Of a stretch of DNA of 58,786 nucleotides, positions 8,293 through 18,456 are shown in pieces (positions within the stretch are counted from its first letter, which is position 1; every line of letters starts with the position of its first letter). Below the pieces are notes generated by a model. That model was not told the origin of the DNA. It searched no databases and saw only the letters and a program-made list of their open reading frames with translations. Source of the DNA: Streptococcus sp. (lineage in GTDB: Bacteria; Bacillota; Bacilli; Lactobacillales; Streptococcaceae); NCBI GenBank assembly GCA_030527925.1, contig JAUMZW010000010.1, forward strand, positions 1 to 58,786, read 5' to 3'. Made by a program: the position numbers and the translations under genes.

Positions 8293-8832
8293 ATGGATAT
8301 TTGGGTTAGATTAGCACGATACAGTGTAATTGAATCGGATAGATTGTTTTTAAGACCATTTTTATTTACTGATATACCTGATTTTCAAGAAATTATGTTT
8401 AACAAGGAAAATACCATTTTTATATTTCCGTCTCAAGATAGTTTTCATCATGAATTATTAGCTGTTCACACATTTATGAAAAATCCTCTTGGTGTTTGGG
8501 TTATTCATCATAAAGAACATAATAGAATGATAGGATTGATTCGGTTTGAAAAAATTGATACAAGAGATAAAGTGGCTGAGTTAGGATATTTTTTGAACAA
8601 AAGGTATTGGAATAAAAGGTATATGACAGAGGCTGTTGAGTTAGTGAGTGAATTAACTTTTAAAAATATTGGTTTTAAGGAGATTCGCATCATTACTCAT
8701 AAAGAAAACAAGGCAAGTCAAGCTGTTGCAAAAAATTCAGGTTATACTTATTTTAAACAATTTAGAGGAAGTGACCGCTATACGCATAAAACAAAAGATT
8801 ATCTCATCTTTAGACGCCTAAAAGGGAAATAG
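8293..8832 (+). CDS. GNAT family N-acetyltransferase (RimJ/RimL-like)
   Basis: 179 residues with an Acetyltransf_3 layout: an N-terminal strand with ESDRLFLRPFLFTDIPDF, a central strand VAELGYFLNKRYWNKRYMTEAV that forms the acetyl-CoA pyrophosphate loop region, and late HKENKASQAVAKNSGY, typical of RimJ/RimL-type enzymes that acetylate protein N-termini or small amines. The substrate cannot be told. It heads a tight unit with spxR (4 bp gap), map and a YihY gene, and seems to be translated from a leaderless message. Confidence 0.85.
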   Translation: MDIWVRLARYSVIESDRLFLRPFLFTDIPDFQEIMFNKENTIFIFPSQDSFHHELLAVHTFMKNPLGVWVIHHKEHNRMIGLIRFEKIDTRDKVAELGYFLNKRYWNKRYMTEAVELVSELTFKNIGFKEIRIITHKENKASQAVAKNSGYTYFKQFRGSDRYTHKTKDYLIFRRLKGK

Positions 8833-8836
8833 AATA

Positions 8837-10123
8837 ATGAGTAAGCATCAAGAAATTTTGGATTATTTATTACAATTAGACATAGGAAAAAGAGTCAGCG
8901 TTAGAAGTATTTCTAATTATTTGAATGTCAGTGAGGGGACTGCTTATCGAGCAATTAAAGAAGCTGAAATGAGAGGTATTGTGGAAACAAGACCTAGAAG
9001 TGGTACAGTTAGAGTTAAGCAGAAATCAAGTCTCCGAATTGCCCACATTTCATATGCTGAGATTGCTAGAATTAGTGATTGTGATGTTGTTGCTGGTCAA
9101 TTAGGTTTAAATCAAGCTTTTAGTAAGTTTTCTATCGGTGCTATGACGATTAATAATATAAAGTCCTACTTAGTAAAAGGAGGTTTATTAATCGTAGGAG
9201 ACAGAGAGAATATTCAACTACTTGCCCTTGAAAATAAAAATGCTGTTTTAGTTACTGGAGGTTTTTCAGTTTCTAAGAAGGTAAAAGAGGTTGCTAATCG
9301 TCTTGGTATTCCAGTCATGGTAACAAGTTATGATACATTTACAGTTGCTACGATGATTAATCAAGCATTAGCAACCATTGAAAATATTGATGGTATTAAA
9401 GAAGTTGGTCAGTTTTATGATAGAAAAGAAGACTATGGATTTCTTCGAGACTCTGATAGTGTGTCTCATTTTTATAGCCTTTTTCAAAAAACGGGACATG
9501 TTCGTTTTCCTATAGTTGATAGTGATAATAATTTGGTAGGTATTGTTAGTACAAGAGATGTTTTAGAAAGTGCATCAGAAATAAATTTATCACAACTGAT
9601 GACAGTTGATGTTGTTGAAACAACTTTGAGAACCCCTCTTGTCCAAGTTGGTCAGAAAATGATGTATCAAGACCTCACAATGTTACCTGTTGTGACGAGC
9701 AAAGGGAAATTGGTCGGAGTGATTCAACGTCGCAAAGTGTTTGAAAATTTACCACATTTTAATGAACAACCTTTAAAAATTGGTCGTGATAGCATGATTA
9801 CCTTACATGATGATGGAGAATCCGAGTTTTTTATTGTAGAATCAGGGATGTTAGATGATTTCTCATATTTGACAGCTGATACTATTCAAAATAGTTTTAA
9901 TGATTATTTAGATAGAACAGTTCTTGAAAAAAACCTAAGCTATAGAATTAAACAGTTAACTTTATATCATCTTAATCCTACACGGATTGAGTCATGTGTT
10001 ATTCTAAAAAGTCAGGTTCTTCAAGAAAATAAAGACTCATTCCTACTTGAAATTGAGTACATGTGTGATGAGATAGAACTTGCTAAAATAATCGTATGTT
10101 TACAATTAGAGGAGAAAAAATGA
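8837..10123 (+). CDS. spxR: SpxR-type regulator (HTH, DRTGG, CBS pair, HotDog)
   Basis: 428 residues with the domain order of B. subtilis YtoI and pneumococcal SpxR. Residues 1-65 form a GntR/winged-helix-like domain (VSVRSISNYLNVSEGTAYRAI); about 70-175 is a DRTGG domain; about 195-310 holds two CBS repeats (VRFPIVDSDNNLVGIVSTRDV and LTMLPVVTSKGKLVGVIQRR), which usually bind adenylates; the end is a HotDog thioesterase-like fold. SpxR was described in S. pneumoniae as a positive regulator of spxB, linking pyruvate oxidase level to energy or acyl metabolites. Here it is 4.5 kb from the end of spxB. Its last codons overlap the map start (ATGA), so the two are translationally coupled. Confidence 0.85.
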   Translation: MSKHQEILDYLLQLDIGKRVSVRSISNYLNVSEGTAYRAIKEAEMRGIVETRPRSGTVRVKQKSSLRIAHISYAEIARISDCDVVAGQLGLNQAFSKFSIGAMTINNIKSYLVKGGLLIVGDRENIQLLALENKNAVLVTGGFSVSKKVKEVANRLGIPVMVTSYDTFTVATMINQALATIENIDGIKEVGQFYDRKEDYGFLRDSDSVSHFYSLFQKTGHVRFPIVDSDNNLVGIVSTRDVLESASEINLSQLMTVDVVETTLRTPLVQVGQKMMYQDLTMLPVVTSKGKLVGVIQRRKVFENLPHFNEQPLKIGRDSMITLHDDGESEFFIVESGMLDDFSYLTADTIQNSFNDYLDRTVLEKNLSYRIKQLTLYHLNPTRIESCVILKSQVLQENKDSFLLEIEYMCDEIELAKIIVCLQLEEKK

Positions 10124-10980
10124 TAACAATTAAATCACAAAGAGAAATAGATGCAATGGATAGGGCTGGAGATTTTTTAGCTAGTATCCATATTGGTTTA
10201 AGAGATTTGATTAAACCAGGCATAGATATGTGGGAAGTTGAAGAGTATGTTAGACGTCGTTGTAAAGAAGAAAATGTGCTTCCATTGCAAATTGGAGTTG
10301 AAGGATCAATTATGGACTATCCTTATGCAACATGCTGTGGTTTAAATGATGAAGTAGCTCATGCGTTTCCAAGGCACTATATTCTAAAATCAGGGGATTT
10401 ATTAAAAGTAGATATGGTTTTAAGTGAGCCTATTGATAAGTCAGTTCTAGATGTTAGTAAATTGAACTTTGATAATGTTTCTGAAATGAAAAAATATACA
10501 GAGAATTATCGAGGTGGTTTAGCTGATTCATGTTGGGCCTATGCTGTTGGGGATGTTTCAAAAGAGGTCCAAGATTTAATGGATGTCACAAAAGAGGCAT
10601 TGTATCTAGGAATTGAAAAGGCGGTAGTTGGTAATCGTATTGGTGATATAGGGGCAGCTATTCAAGAATACTGTGAAAGTAGAGGCTACGGTGTTGTTCA
10701 GGATTTAGTTGGTCATGGTGTTGGGCCGACAATGCACGAAGAACCAATGGTACCTCATTATGGAAAATCAGGACGAGGGTTACGATTGCGTGAAGGTATG
10801 GTCTTAACGATTGAACCTATGATAAATACTGGAACTTGGGAAATTGATACAGACATGAAAACTGGTTGGGCTCATAAAACTTTGGACGGTGGTTTATCAT
10901 GCCAATATGAACATCAATTTGTGATTACTAAAGATGGTCCTGTGATATTAACAAGTCAGGGAGAAGAGAGAACTTATTAG
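10120..10980 (+). CDS. map: Methionine aminopeptidase, type I
   Basis: 286 residues; removes the initiator methionine from new proteins using two divalent metal ions. The start is the ATG at 10120, overlapping the spxR stop as ATGA and preceded by GAGGAG; a longer frame from 10096 lies inside spxR and has no ribosome site. Metal ligands are recognisable: Asp98 in KVDMV, Asp136 in LADSCW, His in GHGVGPTMHEEP, Glu in TIEPMINTG and Glu in YEHQFVI. The two aspartates are 38 residues apart instead of about 11, the roughly 27-residue insert known from streptococcal MetAPs. Confidence 0.95.
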   Translation: MITIKSQREIDAMDRAGDFLASIHIGLRDLIKPGIDMWEVEEYVRRRCKEENVLPLQIGVEGSIMDYPYATCCGLNDEVAHAFPRHYILKSGDLLKVDMVLSEPIDKSVLDVSKLNFDNVSEMKKYTENYRGGLADSCWAYAVGDVSKEVQDLMDVTKEALYLGIEKAVVGNRIGDIGAAIQEYCESRGYGVVQDLVGHGVGPTMHEEPMVPHYGKSGRGLRLREGMVLTIEPMINTGTWEIDTDMKTGWAHKTLDGGLSCQYEHQFVITKDGPVILTSQGEERTY

Positions 10981-10981
10981 A

Positions 10982-11896
10982 ATGTCTAATAAATTTTTTA
11001 TGGATTATTTTAAGCATATTTTGAATTCAAGGAAACTGTCAATCTTTTTGAAGCATTATAAGAGTGCTGAGATGGATTTATCATCAATCGCCGTTGCTTA
11101 CTATCTCATGTTAACAGTATTTCCATTGATTTTAATCGCTGCTAATGTCTTTCCATATTTAAATATTGATATTTCAGATTTCTTGAATTTTCTAAAGCAA
11201 AATTTACCTACAAATTTGTATCCATCAATTTCAAAAATTGTAATCAGTACATTTTCAAAGCCCTCTGGTGGTTTATTAGGAGCTGCAATGTTGACTGCCT
11301 TTTGGACCTTATCAAAGAGTTTAACTTCATTGCAAAAAGCCATTAATAAAGCTTATTCTAGTAATAAGAATCGAAGTTTTATTTTGAGTCATTTGGTTGG
11401 ATTGGGAATTGGTTTGATAATACTTTTTTTGGTCACCTTTGTTCTTGTTTTTTCAACATTTTCACAAACAGTTTTTGAAGTCTTAAGGTCTCATTTTAGT
11501 ATTTCAAATCCATTGCTAGAACAATTTTTAAATCTTGTACAACCTGTCACTTTTATAGTAATTCTATTTGCACTAATGATTTTATATTATCTTTTACCGG
11601 ATGTTAAAATTGTCAAAATGCGTTGTATTTTACCTGGTTCACTTTTTACGACATTTGCTCTTTTATATTGGAGTAGTTTGTCAAGTAAATACATGTTTCA
11701 TTCTTTTAGTCGAATATTTGATGTCAAACTATTGAGTTCAGTGGTTATTTTTGTCTTTATTATTTGGTTTATATTTATCTCACGTATTCTAATTATAGGA
11801 GCTGTGATGAATGCAAGCTTTCAAGAAATTTATTACGGTAAGCTAGAGGCTAGACCCGATAGCGTTAAAGAATTAATTGAGAACATAAAAAAATAG
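10982..11896 (+). CDS. YihY/BrkB family inner membrane protein
   Basis: 304 residues with about six membrane segments, beginning after a polar N-terminus; landmarks are SSIAVAYYLMLTVFPLILIAANV, TAFWTLSKSLTSLQKAINKAYS and a late YYLLPDVKIVKMRCILPGSLFTT, characteristic of the YihY/BrkB family. Earlier annotation of this family as ribonuclease BN was wrong; the function is unknown, possibly export. The ATG is 1 bp after the map stop, so it is co-translated with map. The gene runs into a bidirectional terminator shared with gtrA. Confidence 0.85.
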   Translation: MSNKFFMDYFKHILNSRKLSIFLKHYKSAEMDLSSIAVAYYLMLTVFPLILIAANVFPYLNIDISDFLNFLKQNLPTNLYPSISKIVISTFSKPSGGLLGAAMLTAFWTLSKSLTSLQKAINKAYSSNKNRSFILSHLVGLGIGLIILFLVTFVLVFSTFSQTVFEVLRSHFSISNPLLEQFLNLVQPVTFIVILFALMILYYLLPDVKIVKMRCILPGSLFTTFALLYWSSLSSKYMFHSFSRIFDVKLLSSVVIFVFIIWFIFISRILIIGAVMNASFQEIYYGKLEARPDSVKELIENIKK

Positions 11897-11919
11897 GAAT
11901 TATTCCTATTTTTTTTGTG
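11888..11919. terminator. Bidirectional terminator between yihY and gtrA
   Basis: 12-bp perfect stem, AAAAAATAGGAA (11888-11899) with TTCCTATTTTTT (11903-11914), 3-nt loop, T-rich flanks on both strands. It overlaps both stop codons. Confidence 0.85.
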
Positions 11920-12352
11920 TAAAGATGACAAACTTGCTAAGTATATAGTTAAAAATAATGATTAAAATTTGTGAGATGACTGTTTCAATTTGGTTAACTA
12001 GGGAAAGATTGTGTTCTACAAATTGACCAATAATATTTGGGAATTGTTCTACAAATATAATAGCAAGTAGAAGGTCTAAAATTAAAGTTGAAATTCTAGC
12101 AATGAAAAATTTAACAAAACGTTTGGACCACCCTTGTGCCTTTTGATTGAAGACAAATCTATCATTAGTAAAAAAAGCAAAAATGACAGCAATGATATTT
12201 GCACATATTGCTGAGAGAGAGGCTGATGCTGAGATAGAAAATAGAAGTGTTCTAGAAATAATATAAACGACCGTTGCTAGAACCCCAAAAAATAAATATT
12301 TAAAAACCTCAGATGAAATAAAAGTGAATAATTTTTGTTTTAAAGTTTTCAT
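11906..12352 (-). CDS. GtrA-like family membrane protein
   Basis: 148 residues, four predicted membrane helices, matching the GtrA/DPMS1 flippase-like family (FGVLATVVYIISRTLLF near the N-terminus, FTNDRFVFNQKAQG after the second helix, a family signature, then ILIIIFNYILSKFVIF). Members translocate or assist polyprenyl-linked sugars, often with a glycosyltransferase; none is adjacent here. It stands alone on the minus strand, converges on yihY and is expressed from a leaderless-type promoter. Confidence 0.85.
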   Translation of the reverse strand: MKTLKQKLFTFISSEVFKYLFFGVLATVVYIISRTLLFSISASASLSAICANIIAVIFAFFTNDRFVFNQKAQGWSKRFVKFFIARISTLILDLLLAIIFVEQFPNIIGQFVEHNLSLVNQIETVISQILIIIFNYILSKFVIFTQKK

Positions 12353-12387
12353 AGGTTCATTATATCATAAGCTAAAAAAGATGTGAA
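12353..12387 (-). promoter_or_regulatory. Leaderless promoter of the gtrA-like gene
   Basis: On the minus strand: TTCACA, 17-bp spacer, TATAAT (plus-strand 12359-12364) preceded by TGA, then 6 nt and ATG at 12352. A strong promoter with no room for a ribosome binding site. Confidence 0.7.
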
Positions 12388-12414
12388 AAACTTATGTCAC
12401 TACTAATTAAAGTA

Positions 12415-12423
12415 TGTTATACT
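12415..12423 (+). promoter_or_regulatory. queT promoter, extended -10
   Basis: TGTTATACT, giving a start near 12430, 15 nt before the riboswitch aptamer. Confidence 0.6.
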
Positions 12424-12444
12424 AGAAATGTTGTAAATACAACC

Positions 12445-12505
12445 CTTGGTGCTTAGTTTCCTTTCACCAAGCATAATATATACGGCTGTGACCGTTAAAG
12501 GAGAA
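12445..12505 (+). promoter_or_regulatory. preQ1-II (COG4708) riboswitch
   Basis: CTTGGTGCTTAG, then TTTCACCAAGCATAATATA, ACGGCTGTGACCGT and TAAAGGAGAA reproduce the conserved preQ1-II aptamer: the P2 stem CTTGGTG/CACCAAG, a small hairpin, and a 3' segment containing the ribosome binding site AAGGAG. Known members are confined to Streptococcaceae and precede COG4708 (queT) genes, as here. Ligand binding hides the Shine-Dalgarno sequence, so QueT should fall when preQ1 is plentiful. Confidence 0.9.
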
Positions 12506-12510
12506 TTAAA

Positions 12511-13020
12511 ATGAAACAATTTTCAACACGTGATATTGTACAAATTGCATTGGTTGCTGCAATCTATGTTATTTTGACGATTACCCCCCCTCTAAACGCC
12601 ATCTCTTACGGTGTTTATCAATTTCGAATATCTGAAACTTTAAATTTTCTAGCATTTTATAACCGAAAATATATCATTAGCTTAACACTAGGATGTATGA
12701 TAGCTAATTTCTTTAGTTTTGGGTTAATTGATGTTTTTGTTGGTGGTGGTTCAACTCTTGTATTTGTGACTTTAGGTGTGGTTTTATTTAATAAATACAA
12801 GGGTCAGAGAATTTTAGGAAGTCTTTTTGATAAATCTTTTTTTATCTTTTCATTCTTTTTTGCTGCTTCTATGTTTACTGTAGCTGCTGAATTAGCTATC
12901 ATTGCTGGTTTGCCATTCTTTTTAACTTGGTTTACGACTGGGATTGGAGAGTTAGCTTCTTTGTTAATTGGAGCAATTATTTGTGATCGTGTTAGTAAAG
13001 TGATCGATTTTACAAGATAG
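12511..13020 (+). CDS. queT: Queuosine precursor transporter QueT
   Basis: 169 residues with about six membrane helices; the COG4708/QueT family of ECF-type substrate-binding (S) components thought to import preQ1. The N-terminus STRDIVQIALVAAIYVILT and the loop PPLNAISYGVYQFRISETLNFLAF are typical. The preQ1-II riboswitch directly upstream supports the substrate. It must work with an energy-coupling module (EcfA/A'/T) encoded elsewhere. queG, the last queuosine enzyme, is 20 kb away in this window. Confidence 0.9.
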   Translation: MKQFSTRDIVQIALVAAIYVILTITPPLNAISYGVYQFRISETLNFLAFYNRKYIISLTLGCMIANFFSFGLIDVFVGGGSTLVFVTLGVVLFNKYKGQRILGSLFDKSFFIFSFFFAASMFTVAAELAIIAGLPFFLTWFTTGIGELASLLIGAIICDRVSKVIDFTR

Positions 13021-13040
13021 AAAATTCTAAAGGACATTTG

Positions 13041-13066
13041 GGCTGGGTGATTTACCTAGCCTTTTT
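13041..13066 (+). terminator. queT terminator
   Basis: 8-bp stem GGCTGGGT (13041-13048) with ACCTAGCC (13054-13061), one G-T pair, 5-nt loop, then TTTTT. Confidence 0.75.
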
Positions 13067-13088
13067 GAGTTATTTCAAGCTTAAAATG

Positions 13089-15062
<1,974 letters not shown>

Positions 15063-15075
15063 TTGAGGTAGTTAT

Positions 15076-16098
15076 ATGAGTAAACAAAAAAAGGCGAGAT
15101 TAATTTATAATCCTACTTCTGGACAAGAAATAATGAAAAAAAATGTTGCAGAAGTTTTAGACATCCTTGAGGGTTTTGGTTATGAGACCTCTGCTTTTCA
15201 AACAACTGCAGAAGAGAATTCAGCTAAAAATGAAGCTTCTCGTGTTGCAAAACTAGGTTTTGATTTAATAATTGCTGCTGGTGGTGATGGTACGATAAAC
15301 GAAGTTGTCAATGGCATAGCTCCCTTAAGACGCCGTCCTAAAATGGCTATTATTCCAGCAGGAACAACAAATGATTTTGCACGTGCATTGAAAATTCCAC
15401 GAGGAAATCCAGTAGAAGCAGCAAAATTAATTGGCAAGAACCAGATTATTCATATGGACATTGGATTAGCTTATTCAAATAAGTATTTTATTAATATTGC
15501 AGCTGCAGGAAGCTTTACAGAATTGACCTATACTGTACCAAGTCAATTGAAAACAACTTTTGGCTATTTAGCCTATCTTGCTAAAGGTGTAGAATTACTG
15601 CCCCGTGTTACTAAAGTACCTGTTCGCATTAAAAATGAAGAGGGGATTTTTGAGGGGGAGATTTCTATGTTATTTAGTGCAATCACTAATTCTGTCGGAG
15701 GATTTGAGCAGATTGCACCTGATGCAAAGTTAGATGATGGTAAATTTACATTAATATTAGTTAAAACGGCAAATCTGATTGAAATTCTACATTTGATTAG
15801 ACTTATTTTAGATGGTGGTAAACACATTTACGATAAGAGAATTGAATACATCAAGACAAGTTTTCTTGAAATCGAACCTTTATCAAAGGAACGTATGATG
15901 ATTAATTTAGATGGTGAGTATGGTGGTAATGCTCCAATACTTTTAAAAAATCTCAAAAATCACATTTCCTTTTTTGCGAATACAGATGAAATTTCTGATG
16001 ATGCTCTAACATATGAAAACGAACCGATAAATCTAGATGAAATTGCACAGAAATTTACTCATGAAGTTGATGAACTTAATGATTTGGTAGAGGAATAG
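15076..16098 (+). CDS. Diacylglycerol kinase family lipid kinase (DagK-like)
   Basis: 340 residues with a DAGK catalytic domain. RLIYNPTSGQE opens the Rossmann-like fold, and AAGGDGTINEVVNG (GGDGT at residues 69-73) is the nucleotide-binding motif, followed by PAGTTNDFARAL. The family includes DgkB, which returns diacylglycerol from lipoteichoic acid synthesis to phosphatidic acid; this is the likely role but not proven. GAGGTAG precedes the ATG; the gene lies 13 bp after ligA and 2 bp before pulA. Confidence 0.9.
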   Translation: MSKQKKARLIYNPTSGQEIMKKNVAEVLDILEGFGYETSAFQTTAEENSAKNEASRVAKLGFDLIIAAGGDGTINEVVNGIAPLRRRPKMAIIPAGTTNDFARALKIPRGNPVEAAKLIGKNQIIHMDIGLAYSNKYFINIAAAGSFTELTYTVPSQLKTTFGYLAYLAKGVELLPRVTKVPVRIKNEEGIFEGEISMLFSAITNSVGGFEQIAPDAKLDDGKFTLILVKTANLIEILHLIRLILDGGKHIYDKRIEYIKTSFLEIEPLSKERMMINLDGEYGGNAPILLKNLKNHISFFANTDEISDDALTYENEPINLDEIAQKFTHEVDELNDLVEE

Positions 16099-16100
16099 CG

Positions 16101-18395
16101 ATGAGAAATCAAGTGATGTTACATTATCATTCTAAAGAAGAATCTTATGATAGGAAGTGCGTTTGGTATTGGAAGGATAAAGAAGAAGGTCAAGTAGCCT
16201 ATTTTACAGAATATGATGATTTTGGACGAACAGCACTCTTTGATTATGGAGGAAGTCATTTTTTAGAGTCTGTTTACTTTCTAATTTGTTCACAAGATTG
16301 GGATTATCAGACTGTAGATTATAAAATCGAGCGAAATTCAGGTGTTCCTATAACTCAAATTTGGTTGATTGAGGGAGATGACACCCCCTATTACTCAAAA
16401 CAAGCGGCGATGACTAGTCCATTTTATGCCCAATGCGACACACAAGCTTTCGATATGGGAATCAATGCCAAAAGTTTTGATAAAAAGTGGGGATTTTCAG
16501 ATTGGCTAGGATTTAGGCACGAAAATGAACAAACCTTATTTAGATTGTGGGCGCCAACTGCTTGTAGAGTAAGCTTAATACTTTATGATGGTGTTGCAAA
16601 TGATAGCCCCATTTTAAAGTGTTATGAAATGGTTCGCGGAACAAATAGTGACTATGAAAATCATCAATTAAATACGATTGGTGTGTGGGAATTGGTTTTA
16701 GATGAGACTTTAAGTGATGTAGCCTATAGCTTTCAAGTAGAGTTTCCTCATCTAGAAAGAACGATTACGCGTGATCCATATGCTATTTCAGTAACGGAAG
16801 ATGGTCAAAGATCGGTTATCTATAAAAGTGAACTATTAGAGATTGGTGATAAGAATTCAGAACAACACGCTTGTAAGAGATGGCGATTGGAAAATTCAAC
16901 AGAAGCTATAATTTATGAGATGCACGTTAGAGATTTTTCCATATCTAAGACGTCTGGAATTTCAGAGTCTTTAAGAGGTAAATTTTTAGGATTATCAGAA
17001 ATGGGAACTCAGAATCCTCTTTCTGACAGTACTGGTTTTGATTATATTAAAGGATTGGGCATAACACATATTCAGCTGCAACCTATTTTTGATCACCATA
17101 AGACATATGATAATAATGGTAGTCTGATGTATAATTGGGGATATGATCCTGAGAATTATAATGCTCCTGAGACAAGTTTTTCAACTAATCCAAGCCAACC
17201 TAAACAAGCTATTTTAGAGTTGAAATCAGTCATTAAGTCTTATCATGATGCTGGTATTGGTGTTATTATGGATGTCGTGTATAACCATACTTATTCAACC
17301 GAAAATTCAGCTTTTCAACTGACTGTTCCTGATTATTACTATAGAATGAATCCAGACGGATCTTTTAAAAATGGATCAGGTTGTGGTAATGAAACAGCTA
17401 GTGAGAAGGAAATGTTTCGGAAATATATGATAGATTCGATATGTTATTGGGCGCGTGAATATGATATTGACGGTTTTCGATTTGATTTAATGGGGCTTCA
17501 CGATGTAGCAACAATGAATCTTATCAGAGAAGCATTAGATGAAATAGATCCAAGAATAATCACTTACGGTGAGGGTTGGGACATGGGAGATGGTCTCTCT
17601 CCACAAGAAAAAGCAAAAAAAGGTAATGCTTCTTTGCTACCAAATATTGGATTTTTTAATGATGACCAGAGGAATGCCATTAAAGGTGCAGAAGTATATG
17701 GACAATTTAAGCTTGGCTATGTCTCAGGAAAATCCAACCGTGATGATATGATAAAAGCTATCATGGGAAGTCAGGAATTTAATTGCTATCTCTCTCCAAA
17801 TCAAGTTGTTAATTACATTGAAGCACATGATAATTATAATTTAAATGATTTATTATGGGTCTTAAATTCTGAGGATTCTAATGAACAACATATAAAACGG
17901 ATTGAATTAGCATCAGCTCTTAACCTTTTAATGCCTGGTATTGCATTTATGCAAATTGGTCAAGAATTTTTAAGGACTAAGGTAGTACCTACAGGTGATA
18001 ATGGACAAGTTTTAGAGCAAGATAAACAATTTGCTATGAACTCCTACAATGCACCTGATATCGTAAATCAAGTTGATTGGAATTTAGTCACTTATCATAA
18101 AAAGACAATCGCATTTATACGAAATATCATTAGATTGAGAAAATCAGAACATTTGTTTTCATTTTCAAGTTTCACAATGATTAATGACTCCGTGAAAGTA
18201 GAAAATCCCCATGATACAGGAGATATGATAGTTTATAGTATATCCAAAAATAAAAGTTATAAAATAGTTTTTACAATAAAAAGAAAACGCTTGCATAAAA
18301 ACATACATAATGATATAATAATATCAAATGATAGAAGTCTTCAAAAAGATGTGATTGAAGAGTTATCACTTTTGGTCATTGATATTACCAAATAG
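16101..18395 (+). CDS. pulA: Type I pullulanase
   Basis: 764 residues. Cleaves alpha-1,6 branches of glycogen, pullulan and malto-oligosaccharides. An N-terminal region unlike catalytic domains is followed by a CBM48 module (FRLWAPTACRVSLILYDG, about residues 145-235) and a GH13_14 barrel: YDPENYNAPE (pullulanase signature), VVYNHTY, nucleophile Asp462 in DGFRFDLMG, acid Glu491 in YGEGWDMGDG, and EAHDNYNLND. No signal peptide, so it acts inside the cell on storage glycogen. It is coupled to dagK (2 bp gap). The last 40 codons also contain a strong promoter with a cre-like site that reads toward glgB. Confidence 0.95.
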   Translation: MRNQVMLHYHSKEESYDRKCVWYWKDKEEGQVAYFTEYDDFGRTALFDYGGSHFLESVYFLICSQDWDYQTVDYKIERNSGVPITQIWLIEGDDTPYYSKQAAMTSPFYAQCDTQAFDMGINAKSFDKKWGFSDWLGFRHENEQTLFRLWAPTACRVSLILYDGVANDSPILKCYEMVRGTNSDYENHQLNTIGVWELVLDETLSDVAYSFQVEFPHLERTITRDPYAISVTEDGQRSVIYKSELLEIGDKNSEQHACKRWRLENSTEAIIYEMHVRDFSISKTSGISESLRGKFLGLSEMGTQNPLSDSTGFDYIKGLGITHIQLQPIFDHHKTYDNNGSLMYNWGYDPENYNAPETSFSTNPSQPKQAILELKSVIKSYHDAGIGVIMDVVYNHTYSTENSAFQLTVPDYYYRMNPDGSFKNGSGCGNETASEKEMFRKYMIDSICYWAREYDIDGFRFDLMGLHDVATMNLIREALDEIDPRIITYGEGWDMGDGLSPQEKAKKGNASLLPNIGFFNDDQRNAIKGAEVYGQFKLGYVSGKSNRDDMIKAIMGSQEFNCYLSPNQVVNYIEAHDNYNLNDLLWVLNSEDSNEQHIKRIELASALNLLMPGIAFMQIGQEFLRTKVVPTGDNGQVLEQDKQFAMNSYNAPDIVNQVDWNLVTYHKKTIAFIRNIIRLRKSEHLFSFSSFTMINDSVKVENPHDTGDMIVYSISKNKSYKIVFTIKRKRLHKNIHNDIIISNDRSLQKDVIEELSLLVIDITK
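18282..18295 (+). promoter_or_regulatory. cre-like site overlapping the internal glgB promoter
   Basis: AGAAAACGCTTGCA matches the cre consensus at 12 of 14 positions and covers most of the -35 hexamer of the promoter at 18291, inside the end of pulA. Binding of CcpA here would block that promoter. Confidence 0.55.
18291..18319 (+). promoter_or_regulatory. Internal promoter for the glg operon
   Basis: TTGCAT (18291-18296), 17-bp spacer, TATAAT (18314-18319) with an upstream TGA: close to consensus although it lies within the pulA coding sequence. Transcription would start near 18326, 130 nt before glgB, and would cross the hairpin at 18391-18416. Confidence 0.65.
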
Positions 18396-18420
18396 TCTGA
18401 GTTTACTCGGGCTATTTTTG
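18391..18420 (+). terminator. Terminator-like hairpin between pulA and glgB
   Basis: 12-bp stem with G-T pairs (18391-18402 with 18405-18416; the innermost pair probably open) followed by TTTTTG. It overlaps the pulA stop codon. It would end the ligA-dagK-pulA transcript, and it lies in the leader of the predicted glgB transcript. Confidence 0.65.
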
Positions 18421-18456
18421 TTTTTAAGAGAATATATGGATAGATAAGGAGGCATT

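Noticed and set aside
10096..10119. Longer map start at 10096
   Set aside because: It would lie within spxR without a ribosome site; the ATG at 10120 has GAGGAG and the ATGA coupling.
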